Shown: one piece after another, positions 13,171-25,363 of the stretch
How the letters are laid out: each line of letters begins with the position of its first letter
How positions within the stretch are numbered: the first letter of the stretch is position 1
Origin: Dioscorea cayenensis subsp. rotundata
Taxonomy: Eukaryota > Streptophyta > Magnoliopsida > Dioscoreales > Dioscoreaceae
Assembly: GCF_009730915.1 (NCBI RefSeq)
Contig: NC_052474.1
Coordinates: 6,917,501-6,981,500, forward strand
Direction of reading: 5' to 3'
DNA length: 64,000 bases
Program-made: the position numbers and the translations under genes
Notes under the pieces: generated by a model
What the model saw: the letters and a program-made list of their open reading frames with translations, nothing else
Databases searched by the model: none
What the model was told of the DNA's origin: nothing

Positions 13171-13885
13171 TCTTGTTCGCTTTGGGTAGGCGATGGAAAT
13201 GGGGTTTGGGGAGGGTTAGGTTTTTGGATAATTGGGGCGGATTCCAAGCTCCGTGGAGATCTCTTTGGAGGAGGGTTTTATTTCCAGCTCCCAATTTTCG
13301 GATCGTGGTGAAAAGATCGTACCTTGTGGTCTTCTTCTTCTTCTAGGGTTTTCTGATGGGGATTTGGTGATCTGAGAGTGAATTGATGGTGGGATGAATG
13401 ATTGGTAATAGCGCAGCTGTGGAGGTCGCTGGAGGAGGAGGAGGAGACTGGAATCTGGAGTTGTGAGTGTTGGATTTAGTTCAATCGTTTGGGAGCGTCG
13501 TGATCTTGAGTTTTGGTATGTTTGGTGTTTCTCTTTTTCTTTTTTTCTGTGAAGTTGATCTTCTTGATTTGTGTTATTCCTCATTGTCTCAAAATTTGGT
13601 TGTATTTGATACAAGATTCTAGTTTTTTAGAAAGAAAATAATAACTGAGGGTTTTGAACCAAAAAACTAAGTTTTTTAAAAAAATCTTTTTCTGTTATCT
13701 TTCATGCTTATTTTGTTAAGAAACTCTTACGTTTTTTTTTTTTTAATATTTTGAATGTTATCTTAAATAATCAGAGAATTGCAGTTCCCCCAAGTAAAAA
13801 AAAAGTAACCTTTAGCGTTTCTGTTGCTGCAGAATTAACTCCGCATTTACTTGTTTATCTGTTTTTCAGTGGTGATTTGAGGAAA
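13171..13885 (+). promoter_or_regulatory. Likely 5' UTR of the MAP kinase with a leader intron
   Basis: A less AT-rich stretch near 13170-13515 is followed by a good donor (ttttg|gtatgt, 13516). A matching acceptor (gtttttcag, ending at 13868) lies 17 bases before the ATG. This suggests a non-coding first exon and a ~350-bp leader intron ahead of the coding start. The transcription start itself cannot be fixed from sequence. Confidence 0.5.
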
Positions 13886-16812
13886 ATGGCTATGATGGTA
13901 GACCCCCCTAATGGAATTGGAAACAGAGGAAAGCATTACTACTCAATGTGGCAAACCTTATTTGAGATTGATACCAAGTATGTTCCTATTAAACCCATTG
14001 GCAGGGGAGCTTATGGAGTAGTTTGCTCTTCTGTAAACAGAGAAACAAGCGAGAAAGTTGCAATTAAGAAAATAAATAATGCCTTTGATAATCGTGTTGA
14101 TGCACTTAGAACTTTGAGGGAATTGAAGCTCCTTAGACATCTGCACCATGATAATGTTATTGCTCTGAAAGACATCATGATGCCAGTCCATAGGAGAAGT
14201 TTCAGGGATGTCTATCTGGTCTATGAACTCATGGATACTGATTTACATCAAATTATCAAATCCTCTCAAGCACTTTCAAATGATCATTGTCAATATTTTC
14301 TCTTCCAGGTATGATATGCTGGATCTAGTTAGATAAACATTTTACTTGGTTATGGTAAAGTTATTCCTTGCTTTACCCTTGTGCTCAATGATGCTCTTAT
14401 GCAACTTTATTTTCAATTTATTTGATAATATTGCTAGGTCAAGTTTGGGTGTCTGAATGTGTAGTTTTCTTGGATTTAGGGCTGTAGAAAGGGAAAAGGC
14501 TACTAAAGATTCACTCATCTCTGAGTGCACCTTCTTTTTTACTTTGTCTTTTCTAGACCTGCTATTAAAGGGTTCTTGGGCCCCAATGTTTGAATTTCTA
14601 TGTTCCATCTGTTTTCATGCTTTTTAAGTTGACATATATATATATATATATATTTTGTTCTTGATTGTACCATTTCATTTGTTTCTTTCATACGATACTA
14701 TTTACTGATAGTTCTCTGCCATGGATGGACAAATGGATGGCACTTGGGTGTCCATGTTCATGGCATATTAAAACCAAGCTATATCCTTGACTTGGTGGTG
14801 TTGTTCACATGTCTTCGATTTTATATTTTGTGGTAGTTGTCAATTAGGTAATTGCTCAGTCTTTCTTTTCCTTGTAAGTGACAGTGTCTCTGACATGCCC
14901 TTTTTTCCACTGAGTTTATTGTATGGGGTGCTTCCTACCAATTTATCAGGAGGAAACAAGAATACATTTTGTTTTTGGTTGGCTCTTCTGCTTACCTACC
15001 TACATATCATTGATCTAATTCCTTACATATTTATGACCACTTTCACAGTTTCTCCAATAATAATCCCAAAATCATTTGTTCACATCTAACAGGAGAATTG
15101 TGACACAATTTTTTTCTATTTTCTCTTTTCTTGTTTTATTTATTTATATATTTTTATTTGTTGTGATTATATTCCTGTACATACCATCATTCCTAAATTC
15201 TCTTAGATTAGAGTTCTTGAATTGCTGGAGAGGTTTAAGAGTAAACATACATATTTTATAGACAGCTCGTTTTTCTACTTTTTGCATAGTGATTCAACCA
15301 AGAGTGGGGCTGAGGTTCTAGATGCTGTCTATTTTACTTTTTATAGATTACATTCCATCCTCCTTTGTTCAAGTTTACTTCGTGTGAGAAGTTTAATTCC
15401 CACCCTCCTGATTCTTACTTCTGTCTTGCTTGGATGTTTGCATTGTATTTGTTCGACTACATAAAACTCTCTGCTAAGCTTATGCCATGAACTAGTTTTG
15501 TGGTAATAAAGGATACCACTTCATTGATATTTTGTTCAAGGCTTTTCTTCTTGTTTGTGTGACTATGTCTAGTCTTTATCATACTTTTTTCTTGTGTGCA
15601 ATGCATTTATCGGATGTAGCAAGTGATGTGGTCTATACCGGTAGGATCAAGTTGATTTTATGCATTTGTGGATTTGTTTTGCCAATGTTTTGACTTTGCA
15701 GTGCCATATGCTGTACCTACACTGATCGGATGTTGTGAAATGATGTGGTCAACCCGTAGCATTTAATGCTTCTGACAATAAGCTAAGCTGCCACATTACC
15801 ATTATGTTATTGAAACAAGTTTTGCTTTCTACTGCAATTTATTCATGTTTCTGACAGTAAGCTAAGCGGCCACATTACCATCATGTTATTGAAACAAGTT
15901 TTGCTTTCAACTGCAATTTATTCATGTTTACAGCAATAGAATTGATGTAGTTAACCCAATTCATTATGTGCTGGTTGGAAATTAACCCAGGATAAATTCT
16001 CTTATCCTGGCTCTCCCCTAGGCAAATATGTGTCCAGAACTTGTTTCTCTTTCTTTGGTAGGTGTCAGTATTTTTTAACTAAAAATAAAGACATTGCTAA
16101 TATTGTCTCATTATTTTAGTTGCTTCGAGGACTGAAGTATCTCCACTCAGCAAACATACTCCATAGGGACTTGAAACCAGGGAACCTCCTCGTCAATGCA
16201 AACTGCGACCTCAAGATATGCGACTTTGGTCTGGCTCGTACCAACAGTACAAAAGGCCAGTTCATGACTGAGTATGTTGTTACCCGCTGGTATCGTGCGC
16301 CGGAACTGCTCCTTTGCTGTGAGAACTATGACACCTCCATTGATGTGTGGTCTGTGGGCTGCATTTTTGCTGAACTTCTAGGCCGGAAGCCTATCTTCCC
16401 TGGCACAGAATGCCTCAACCAGCTCAAACTCATCATCAACGTGCTTGGAACCCGTACTGATGCTGATCTTGGCTTCATTGATAATCCAAAGGCCCGGAAG
16501 TATATAAAGTCCTTACCATACACACCTGGCACTCCTTTTAGCACTCTATATCCCCGTGCAAATCCGCTTGCTATTGATCTGCTGCAGAAAATGCTTGTTT
16601 TCGACCCATCTAAGAGAATTAGTGTTACTGAGGCTCTGGAACATCCTTACATGTCTCCCCTTTATGATCCAAACTCCAACCCCCCAGCTCAGGTCCCGAT
16701 TGATCTTGACATTGATGAAGATCTCGGGGAAGATGTGATCCGGGAGATGATGTGGCAGGAGATGTTGCACTACCATCCAGAGTCTGCGGCTGCCACTGCT
16801 GATGTGAACTAG
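13886..16812 (+). CDS. MPK7: Group C MAP kinase (MPK7 type)
   Basis: Two coding exons (13886-14308 and 16120-16812) encode 371 residues. Kinase motifs are complete: glycine loop GRGAYGVV at 39-46, ATP-binding lysine K61 in VAIKK, catalytic HRDLKPGN at 156-163, DFG at 176-178 and the TEY activation motif at 191-193. TEY and the C-terminal LHYHPE stretch place it in the plant ERK-like group that includes Arabidopsis MPK1/2/7/14. The N-terminus [19 protein letters not shown] resembles the rice group C kinase. These enzymes phosphorylate Ser/Thr-Pro sites and are activated by dual phosphorylation of TEY by a MAP kinase kinase; MKK3 is the usual partner of this group. The ATG at 13886 is chosen because it follows the presumed leader-intron acceptor and matches the family N-terminus; an in-frame ATG at 13751 lies in the presumed leader intron. 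The exact orthologue number is a best guess. Confidence 0.92.
14632..14654. repeat. (AT)n microsatellite in MAP kinase intron
   Basis: An uninterrupted run of about 11 AT units lies in the 1.8-kb intron of the MAP kinase gene. It has no visible functional role. Confidence 0.85.
15771..15928. repeat. 79-bp tandem duplication in MAP kinase intron
   Basis: Two copies of a 79-bp unit lie head to tail (15771-15849 and 15850-15928). Both start tctgaca, contain cacattaccat and end attcatgtt. They differ at only a few positions (for example gctgcc versus gcggcc, and attatg versus atcatg), so the duplication is fairly recent or constrained. It lies about 190 bp upstream of the exon 2 acceptor. Confidence 0.85.
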
Positions 16813-17299
16813 TATGATCTGCTCATCATCTCAAGCTGTGTCTAATTAGAAGCTCACTTGTGAACCAAGAGAGCATGCCGCCAAAGTTTCAGTTATTCCT
16901 GTAGGATTATGCTTGCTGCCAGACTTTCATAGTTGTAAATATGTTCAAGTTTCATGAGACCGACGTGTTTGGTACCTACCCTTGTATAATTTTTGGTGGT
17001 TGATGACGGATTGTAAGATGCTGTGATTTACCAGCTCTATTATTCTGGTGATATCACAACAATGTCTTACAGGTGAGTTATGGACATTTGAGTGTAGTTT
17101 TTCGCCTATGGTTTTTTAGTACTCTATGACTCATTAATCTCTAGTAGTAGTTTTAAATAGCTCATTTGCTATTTTCCTTTGAGTTTGTGAGCCAATTCAG
17201 TTTGGTTGTGTAGCTTCTGCTTTTGTTTTCAATCTGTTGTGCTCTATGTAGAGATTTAAATTTATCTACCGCTGCAAGATAACATTGTATTTCATGTGG

Positions 17300-17500
17300 T
17301 TTTTTATTTATTTATTTTTATTTTTATTACCAAGATGAGCCATAAGGCTACTAAGAAAAAAGAGGATCATGCATAAATTTATAAATCTTTGACAAAACAA
17401 GTAGGGGTTGAGACCTGCACACACATGGACACTGAGATAATCCGCACATAATCATTACTCGTATTCCAAAAAAGTGCACTCTTATTCATGATTTAAACTC
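17300..17500 (-). mobile_element. Possible tRNA-derived SINE
   Basis: Read on the minus strand, this block has ATCTCAGTGTCC (A-box-like), then about 20 bases later CAGGTCTCAACCCC (B-box-like), and ends in an A-rich tail (the T-rich stretch at 17304-17330 on the plus strand). This is the order of a tRNA-derived SINE. Both boxes are degenerate and the target-site duplication is uncertain, so the call is tentative. It lies immediately beside the LINE insertion. Confidence 0.35.
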
Positions 17501-17939
17501 ACTACTACTTGTAAAAAGTTTTTTTTTATTTTTTTTTTATTTTTAAAAAAATGAGCTACTTTAGTAGTTGAGTTTATTGAACTAAAAGCAATCAAACAAA
17601 GATACAAAGGCAAGGAAAAGTGCCTAAACAGACAAAAGTAGAAGAACCAAAAAGAACAAACAAAACTAAACTAGCAATACAGCCAATACTAGGATTAAAC
17701 AAAATAAAAACCACTATGCTTAACAACTTCCATTAGCCAAATTGGGAAGGTCTCGACCCCGTTGAAAAAGTGAGATGTCATGGCAAGATTGGCCACGAGC
17801 AACCAGTTTATCACCAACAAGATTCCACTCTCTACGAATAAGCTCAATAGCAATTCACATGCAAATTAAAAGGATCTCTCATATTTCCATCCTCATGATG
17901 ATTTCTTCAAGCCGATTCATAATCGGAATAGTTCTTCAT

Positions 17940-20900
17940 CTAAATGATTCTAGGGCAATCCGTGAACAACATGGCAATATTGAAGTGTAATTCAGCAGCA
18001 ATCTTGAGAGCCATTTTAGATGCAACCAACTCAGCAACCACAGAATTATCAACAGTAATTCTAAAGCATCCTGTGATCTCAATACTTTTATGAAAGTTAA
18101 CAATAATTAATCCACCACCTCCTATTTGACAATCAGGCAACCAAGAAGCATCAGAGAATACACAATAATGAGTTGGAAAACTAATCAAAATGTTGAAGAA
18201 GAACATATCTCTTTGAAAATTAGCATTAAGGATGAGACCTTTCACTTGAGAAATTGAAGAAGAGGCAATCCACAGAGGATCCCAGTTAAGACCTTCAAAA
18301 ATAAGATTACGTCTGGCTTTCCGGACATTCCAAATTGTAGTCACAATTAAGGAAGCCTGATGTTTTGTTCTAAGGGTGTTTATATTGTCAAGTCAACAAT
18401 AAAGAATCTGATTGTTACTGGAAATAATCTTCATGCCTGTCAAATTTTCAATTTTACTCCATATTGGCAAGACTTGGGAGCAAGAGTTAAAAAAGTGGTA
18501 GATTGTCTCCCTACACATACCACAAATAGCACAACAAGTACTATGAACTAAATTGATGGAATTAAGAAAAACCTTAGTCTTGATTCTACCCTGAAGGAAC
18601 AACCAGGCGAAGAACTTAGCTCTCGGGGAAGCATTCAAAGACCAGAGGTTCTTCCAACCTTTCCAGGGAGATTCATAACCGGGATAGTTGAAATGATGGT
18701 AAACCTCATAAACAATATGTTTACTGATGCTCCTGGAACTCCAAACCCAGGAGTTATGGCAAGAAAGATCAATCCTTTTGGACACCAAAATATATGGAGA
18801 AAAACAAACGCCCAAAAGCTATTGAAGATTCGGCAAACTCTAATTACCCTCACAAAGGAAATCATTAATTTGCATATTCTTCTCAAAAAGGCTCATGTTT
18901 ACAAAAGTTGCCTTGAGGCAGATAGGTGTTTCAAAGAGCCAAGGGTCCCTAAGCACTGAAGTAGAATTTGGGTTAATATCAATCATATTCAAATTAGATT
19001 TAATAGTGCCCAAATTCTTACATAAGGATTGAAAAAACCAAGAGCACTTAGGGGGAATTTTTAACTGACAGGGATTAACAGAACCATATTTGAGCTCTAA
19101 AATTTCCACCTAATAAGCTTTATCTTTATTAAGAAGCTTAAAGCTGCTTTTAGCCAGGTAAGCAGTGCGCAAATGCCTTAGACTCCTAATAGCTAACCCC
19201 CTATCAGGTTTATCAAGTATAGCTTTGTTCCAAGAAACAAGAGGAAGGCCACTTCCATTGCTATCATTATGCCAAAGAAAATTCCTAGCGATTTTAGAAA
19301 GCTTGTCCAGGATGGAATCCGGCGGGGAGTAGACTGCTAAAGTGTAGGAAGGAATGGTCATAAGAACACTATTAATCAGGATCACTTTGCCAGCTTGAGA
19401 GATATGAAGTTGTTTCCAAAAAGAGTTGAGATTCTAAAATCTAGAAACCAATGGAGTAAAATGAGAGATGGGTAATCTATTCGGAGAAATAGAAACACCC
19501 AAGTAGGTAAATGGGTAAGAGCCAATAGAAAAACTAAGGATCTGAGAAATGCTCTTTGAAATCCTAGGATTCAACCACTTAGGAAAATAAATAGCCGATT
19601 TATTGTGATTAGGATTCTGGCCAGTTAACCTAGAATAGATAGTTAAGCAGAGATTAAAATTTCTGGCAACTAGCTGAGAAGCTTTAGAGATAAGCCCCAA
19701 ATCGTCTGCATACATCAAATGGTTAAAATTCATGGATAAACTCGAGTCAAAACCAGGAATCATCCCTAACTCGAGAGCACGTTTAAGAATAGCAATTAAG
19801 TTTTGAGAAACTAAGATAAATAAATAAGATGAAAGAGGATCTCCCTACCTAACTCCCCTAGAAGTCTTGATATAGCTACTCAGGTTACCGTTGATTAGAA
19901 AGGCACAAGTAGAAGTAGAAATGCAAGACTTAATCAAAGTAATCCATCGAGTTAGGAATTTCATTTTGGCTAATGTAGCAAGAATAACCTTCTAGCTGAT
20001 AGTATCATAGGCCTTTGTAATATCAATCTTGACTATCATCCTAGGGGGGAAGCTATAATCATTATCAAGGTTGTGCATTACTTCCTGCAGGGTGATAATG
20101 TTATCAGCAGAGGATTTGCCATGAATAAAACCAGATTGTTCATTGCCGACAAGATTAGGGATAACGTTTTTTAAGCAATTGGCCAAAATCTTTGCAATAA
20201 TTTTATAATAGACATTGTACAAAGAAATAGGCCGATAACTAGTAACACTCTTGGGATTATCAACTTTTGGAATAAGAGCAATAAAAGTGTGGCCCCGAGA
20301 GTTTGGCATATGCGCATGAACAAAAAAGTACTTGATAGCATTGTAAAGATCTTCATGAACGTCATTCCCAAAAAACTTATAAAAATCCATGTTAAAACCG
20401 TCTAGACCCAGGCTCTTGACAAGAGCAAGGGATATAAGCATTTTGAAAACCTCTGCCAAGATGACAAGTATGACCAAAATTTCACCATCTTAAGGAGAGA
20501 CAGTAGAGCAAGTCATTGCGAAGGGTCCTAAGGATTTCAGGAAATGATAAATTGTTGGGATTAGACCACAAAGTTCTATAATGATCAAGAAATACCTGCT
20601 CAATATTCCCTCTATCAGAATTGACATCACTGTTTAAATCCCACATAAATTTGGATGCTGGGTCCAAAGGAGGTTACTCTGTCTAAGAAAAGCATTAAAT
20701 CTATTATGAAGGCTAGGACAGGTGGACTCCAAGCAAGGGTCAACAGTTGCACTAGAGTGAGAGCTTTGAATTTGGGAATCAAGATCTGTAATAAGGGACT
20801 CAACCAATGGAATTCATACCACTATATCTCCACTCTACGAGACTACACCTAACCCTGCTGAGCTGGTGGGTAAAAAGCATGCATATAAGAGGCATGGGGT

Positions 20901-21700
20901 TTAAAGTTTAAGGCAGAACGAACAATATTGTGATATTTGACGTATTCTAACCAAAAGTTTTCAAAACAGAAAACCCTAACCTTAGGAAGAGACTGGGTCT
21001 GAGCTTAGATAAGCAGAGGGGAGTGGTTAGAACAAATTCTAGATAAATGCAAAATAGAGTAAGAGCTGAAAAAATGAGACTACTTGAGGTTAATAAGGCA
21101 CTAATCTAGTTTGGCCCACCATCGAGCAGAGCTAGAACGACTGTTATACCAAGTAAAATCCGAACTAGTGAAATTCACATCAAGAAGAGAGTTTTTGGCA
21201 ATAAAATCGTTTAAAAAAATGATTTACGAGCATAGTAAAAAACTACCTCCTTTGTGCTCGAACTAAGAACAAATAGTATTAAAATTACCCACCAAGCACC
21301 AAGGAAGGCTTAAAATAGAAATACAAGACAATTCTTTCCACAGTCTCCTCTGAATCCCAATTGACTGTCCGTTGTAGATAACAGACAGGATTTAGATACC
21401 AAAGAGATGAGAATAGAATACCAGATTAAGCGACGTCCTTGAAATGGCAATTAGAGTGATTAAACCTACCGAGCGCTTCCACAGGACAATGATACCACCT
21501 GAGAACCCAACATAAGGTATTGTTGTCCACACCCACAAGCATTTGAACTTAGAACAAAACTTCGAAGCTTATAGCTTGATAGCTCTAGTTTCGACTAAGC
21601 AAACAAAGCTTAGATTATGAACTTTAACAAGCTCTCTAATTCTATTAAGAGTGTTGATGTTGGTGAGGCCCTCTGCAATTGCAAGAAATCATATTAAGCT
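17940..21700 (-). pseudogene. LINE ORF2 remnant (endonuclease, reverse transcriptase, RNase H)
   Basis: Pieces appear in the expected order. Around 21570-21680 is an endonuclease fragment containing LSFVCLVETRA. At 19992-20477 is reverse transcriptase with SYRPISLYNVYYKIIAKILA and a following GFIHGKS block. At 19434-19763 is the YADD-containing fragment (HLMYADDLGLISKAS) and the SRLTGQNPNHNKS region. At 18393-18815 is the zinc-binding reverse-transcriptase C-terminal region (CCAICGMCRETIYHFFNSC). At 17940-18344 is RNase H with catalytic acids in FSDASW, AELVA and LFTDC. Plant L1 elements with a C-terminal RNase H are known. Stops and shifts separate the pieces. Confidence 0.8.
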
Positions 21701-22339
21701 TGATCATGACAACCATCAACAAGAGAGAACGAAATAAACTCAAAAGAGAGTATGATGAAAAACAAATCATCTTGATGACAAGGAGGGTAACTGGGAGCTA
21801 GAGGAAATATTGTCTATCCTCCCCTTTTTATGTGAACTATTCGACAAGTTGGAACTTTGTCTGGCAAGAGCTTCCTTTCGAGGGGCCATCCTAGGCTTGG
21901 ATTACCAACACAGTGTCCCCTTCTTCTTTATTAGTGTCCATCTCGCTTTCGACATCCCATCCTCCTTTTGTTGTTCATCGACAAACTCCATAGAGGACTT
22001 CCGTGGGGCATCCATGACTTTGTGAGCGATACTAGCATGGAGGGCATCGAACTCTCCACTCATGAAGTTGGGATTCTGTGAAAAAGAAGAGGATCTTTAT
22101 TTTGACTTAGAGGGACAGTTTCATCGCAAAGAACCTTCTTCCCCTTGGATTAGCCGTTAAGGAAGAAGGGTTCCGTTGGAAATGAGGATCAATGTGGATC
22201 TCCCTAAGTAGAACATCTCTTGACATGATGGATAAGGTACCCTTCTGGCCATTGGAAGGTTCTGAAGGCTCCCTTGTCAGAGAAGAAAAGTCGCCACAAG
22301 TTTCAAGAAACCCGTCAACAGAATGCCCATCAGCTTTTT

Positions 22340-23254
22340 AAGATGCCCAAGGTGAAAAGGAGGGATGACCCCCTCGAGAACCCCCACGCTGCCTAAAGCT
22401 ACTCCCACTACATGACGGACGGGACTGTTGCATGCATGGAAAAGGAGGAATTATGACCTTGGGCCATGTGTAAGTTAATAGTTGCCTGATCTTACATGGC
22501 TGTTGAGGCAAGCAGCACATACGAATCACGAGAACCATGATTCGAAGCACCACCACTACCCTTGCCTCACCGGCGACGGGAAACCATCATCAAAAGGCCA
22601 AATTCCCGGTCATCCAAAGATTCTCCACCAAGAGGAATCAGAGAACCGATAGGACCCTGATCCTCCATCATAACCTTCATTTGATCTTCGTGACCTTACG
22701 GTTGTTGAGAGACGGCCTTAGTTCTTGAAGCAGTTTTAACAGTTTGGTTCAAGATTGAAGAATGTCGAATTGGGCAAGAGGATTCCCCGTGGCCAATAAT
22801 TCTACACTGGTAACAAAAGGTTGGAAGGCGTTCATACTGAACAACGATAAAGACACACCGATCATCATTACTAATCCAAAGCCTCTCCTAAGGGGTTGAG
22901 TGAGGTCAACCATTGGGTAAGTCAACAATAGAGACCTCACCCATTCCTTCCATCTATTCAATAGAATAGATCTGACAGCGTCCAGAGTTGGAGGTCTACA
23001 AAGGAATTTCCCATACAAAGCATTAGAAATTATTCCTCTGCACGGAGCCTTGCTTCATTGTTGATCTTAAAGAAGTATGTAACCAAAGTTTCTAATTTCT
23101 CCAACGCAGCTCCTTGAACCACCGGAGAGCCTTCTGCACGAACGTTTTTATTACCTGCAACGTCAGCCCAAGATCATCTTAGAAAGAAGCTAGACGGTGG
23201 AGCCGAAGGTCCACCAGGAAGATGAGAGGGCTTGAGTTTAACCCCACTTGCCAT
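22340..23254 (-). pseudogene. LINE ORF1 remnant (nucleic-acid-binding, CCHC knuckle)
   Basis: Translation from 23254 starts MASGVKLKPSHLPGGPSAPP and meets a TGA about 26 codons in. The next frame contains the gag-like region and, around 22770-22860, CYQCRIIGHGESSC, a C-x2-C-x4-H-x4-C zinc knuckle. Plant L1 ORF1 proteins of this type bind element RNA. Several frameshifts and stops make it non-functional. Confidence 0.7.
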
Positions 23255-23364
23255 GGCAAGCAGGGTCAGGCTGAGCAAACGCTAGAAGAAAGACAAAGAT
23301 TGCCGAAGAGGTGCAAAGGAGAAGAAGGGTGCTTCTGCTCACAACACTAGTTGTAAAAAGTTTT

Positions 23365-24164
23365 AATGGGGACTCCGTTATCAATATATCACTTGATCGT
23401 TTGTTGTATACTTGTATTTCATGGGGTTTGCTCTCAACTTCTTATGCACTTTCTTAACATGTGAAACGGAAGTACTTTGGAACTTATGTAGCGTGTCAAT
23501 GATCCAACTTGTCGCTTGTATTTTTTGGACTATTTAGTTTACACAATCGAACTATTACAAGTCATTTATTGGAAAGCCTTCTGACATGTTGCACGCTTTG
23601 GAATTTTAAACGTGATTGGGATCACTTAGTTTGGATGATTGTGTGCATTTGAGCTATTATAAAATTTACTTTTAATATAAATATGAATAACTGCAAACCT
23701 GCCGCTGTTAAATCGGAAGAGATTTGAACCTTTTGGACTTGAAAGAGAAATGAAAAACTAATTTTTTTAATTATAAAAATCAAGAAATAAAATATGGATC
23801 CAAACAATATAAACAGAGAACTCCCATAACATAAAAGGAACATGAGGACTCTAAACTAGAAAAAAATAGCAACAAGCATTGAAACCTTGGGGTAAACCCC
23901 CAACAGGAGGTGGAGGGTGGAAGTAGCAGTTAGGGGCGCATGTTGCTAAATTTGAGTATCCTCGTTGCTGCTCCCAGAGGTGGTAAGGGCACTTGGGCTA
24001 GCGAGCAGAGACCCTGCAAAAGAGAGGTTGCGCTTGATCAAAGGGATGGAGTTATTACATATGTACGAAGAAACAAAAATGATGCTAGTTTTTAGACAAA
24101 AAAATAAATATTTTTTTAAAACCTATTTAAACTGCCATGTCTAATTTGAGGTGTTTATTTAAAT
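23365..24164. other. Intergenic DNA between LINE and foldback elements
   Basis: No reading frame here has recognisable protein similarity. It appears to be the continuation of the site into which the LINE inserted, with AT-rich sequence, an A-rich patch around 23755-23870 and a G-rich patch around 23880-23960. No RNA gene or terminal repeat was recognised. Confidence 0.4.
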
Positions 24165-24480
24165 GGTATAATCACCAAAATAGTCCATGTACTTTTCTTT
24201 CTCTTCCCTTTTGGTCCCTCTATTTAGAAATGCTCCCGACTAGTCCCTCTACTTTTGAAAATGTGCCCACTTAGAAAAAGCTCCCAACCAGTCCCTCTAC
24301 TTTTAAAAATGTGCCCACTTAGAGGGACTAAGTGGGCACATTTCTAAAAGTAGAGGGACTAGTTGGGAGCATTTTTAACTAAATATGCACATTTTCAAAA
24401 GTAGAGGGACTAGTCGGGAGCATTTCTGAGTAGAGGGACCAAAAGGGAAGAGAGAGAAAAGTAGAGGGATCAAACCATTT
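24165..24480. mobile_element. Palindromic foldback element, copy 1
   Basis: The left half (…tcttcccttttggtccctctattt…gctcccgactagtccctctact…) recurs as its reverse complement in the right half (…agtagagggactagtcgggagc…agagggaccaaaagggaaga…), so most of the block could form one long hairpin. The shared word agtccctctact also repeats inside each arm. This is a foldback/MITE-like structure; no protein is encoded. The outer ends are less clean than in copy 2. Confidence 0.7.
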
Positions 24481-24510
24481 CTTTATTTGAAATCACTTCT
24501 ATTTAAATAA

Positions 24511-24813
24511 GGTATAATACCCTAGTTGGTCCCTCTACTTTTCTCTCTCTTCCCTTTTGGTCCCTCTACTCATAAATGCTCCCCACTAGTCCCTCTACTC
24601 TTGAAAATGACTCAACTTAGTCTCTCTACCCTTAATCTCTTCCCATCTAGTCCCTCTACTCTTGAAAATACAGTCACTAATTGGCCCATTTTAGAGTAAA
24701 AGGCACTAAATAGAACTATTTTCAAGAGTAGAGGAACTAGTTTGGAGTATTTTTGAGTAGAGAGACCAAAAAAAAGAGAAAAAAGGTAGATGAACCAATT
24801 AGAATATTATACC
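24511..24813. mobile_element. Palindromic foldback element, copy 2
   Basis: Perfect 9-bp terminal inverted repeats (ggtataata at 24511-24519, tattatacc at 24805-24813) extend into longer imperfect arms containing ttggtccctctact on the left and agagagaccaaaa on the right. It belongs to the same family as copy 1, 30 bp away. The flanks ttaaataa and ttttataa are similar but not identical, so a target-site duplication is only possible. Confidence 0.7.
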
Positions 24814-25290
24814 TTTTATAAGATGAAATGATACTTCTCTGAAATGGTTGAAATTTAATATCACTTTTAATAGTTTTAATATTCATTTTACATGTAGTCA
24901 AAAAAAATTTAAAAGTTTTGAGAAAATATAGTTTATATTAAATTTTACCTCCCCACTTTCAAAAAAATATTAAAAATATTAAAATGACACTTCTCTAATT
25001 CACAAATGAACATTTAAAGTGCGAAGAAGTCAATCCACTTCAATGATTTCACCCTCAGACAACCACCCTTGCAAACATGAGTTAATTTCACCACAAAATG
25101 ACCCATTTCCCCCTAACAAAAGTGGTAAACCCTTTAAAATTTAGAAAGAAAAAAATATCCCCAATTCATAATTTTCTCAAAATTATAAAGCATTCTGACT
25201 TGACACTTGAGAGACAAGATATTCCATGAAACTCCAGGGATATAATTGCAAAAAAAAAAAAACCAAATGACAAGCCTTATTTTCGTCGTC
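24814..25290. other. Intergenic AT-rich upstream region of HDA6-like gene
   Basis: This AT-rich stretch with no coding similarity contains the upstream region of the deacetylase gene. I see no distinctive cis-elements apart from the TATA box annotated separately. Confidence 0.35.
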
Positions 25291-25292
25291 AC

Positions 25293-25363
25293 TATAAATA
25301 CAAAGTGTGAGAGCTTCCAGAACCTCTACGCGGGCACCGGGAGCGAGAGAGAGAGAGAGAGAG
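25293..25363 (+). promoter_or_regulatory. TATA box and GA-rich leader of HDA6-like gene
   Basis: tataaata lies at 25293-25300, about 65 bp before the ATG, so the leader should be very short (roughly 35-45 bases). A (GA)n run from about 25344 to 25363 abuts the start codon. GA-rich leaders are common in plants; any regulatory effect is inferred. Confidence 0.55.

Larger units (their letters stand above)
17509..23364 (-). mobile_element. Full-length but decayed L1-type LINE with RNase H domain
   Basis: The element is bounded by the 14-base duplication ttgtaaaaagtttt at 17509-17522 and 23351-23364. The left copy runs into a T-rich tract, i.e. the poly-A tail of a minus-strand element. In element order come a short 5' UTR, ORF1 (start 23254) with a CCHC zinc knuckle, an endonuclease remnant, reverse transcriptase, a zinc-binding region and an RNase H domain near the 3' end. 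All reading frames are broken by stops and shifts, so it cannot move on its own. It is about 5.85 kb including both target-site copies, close to full length for a plant L1. It inserted downstream of the MAP kinase gene. Confidence 0.88.

Noticed and set aside
13216-13614. 132-codon minus-strand frame in the MAP kinase leader
   Set aside because: Arg/Pro/Ser-rich frame with no recognisable similarity, antisense to a probable 5' UTR with good plus-strand splice sites.
15076-15464. Open frames in the MAP kinase intron (61-80 codons)
   Set aside because: Low-complexity T-rich intron sequence with no protein similarity.
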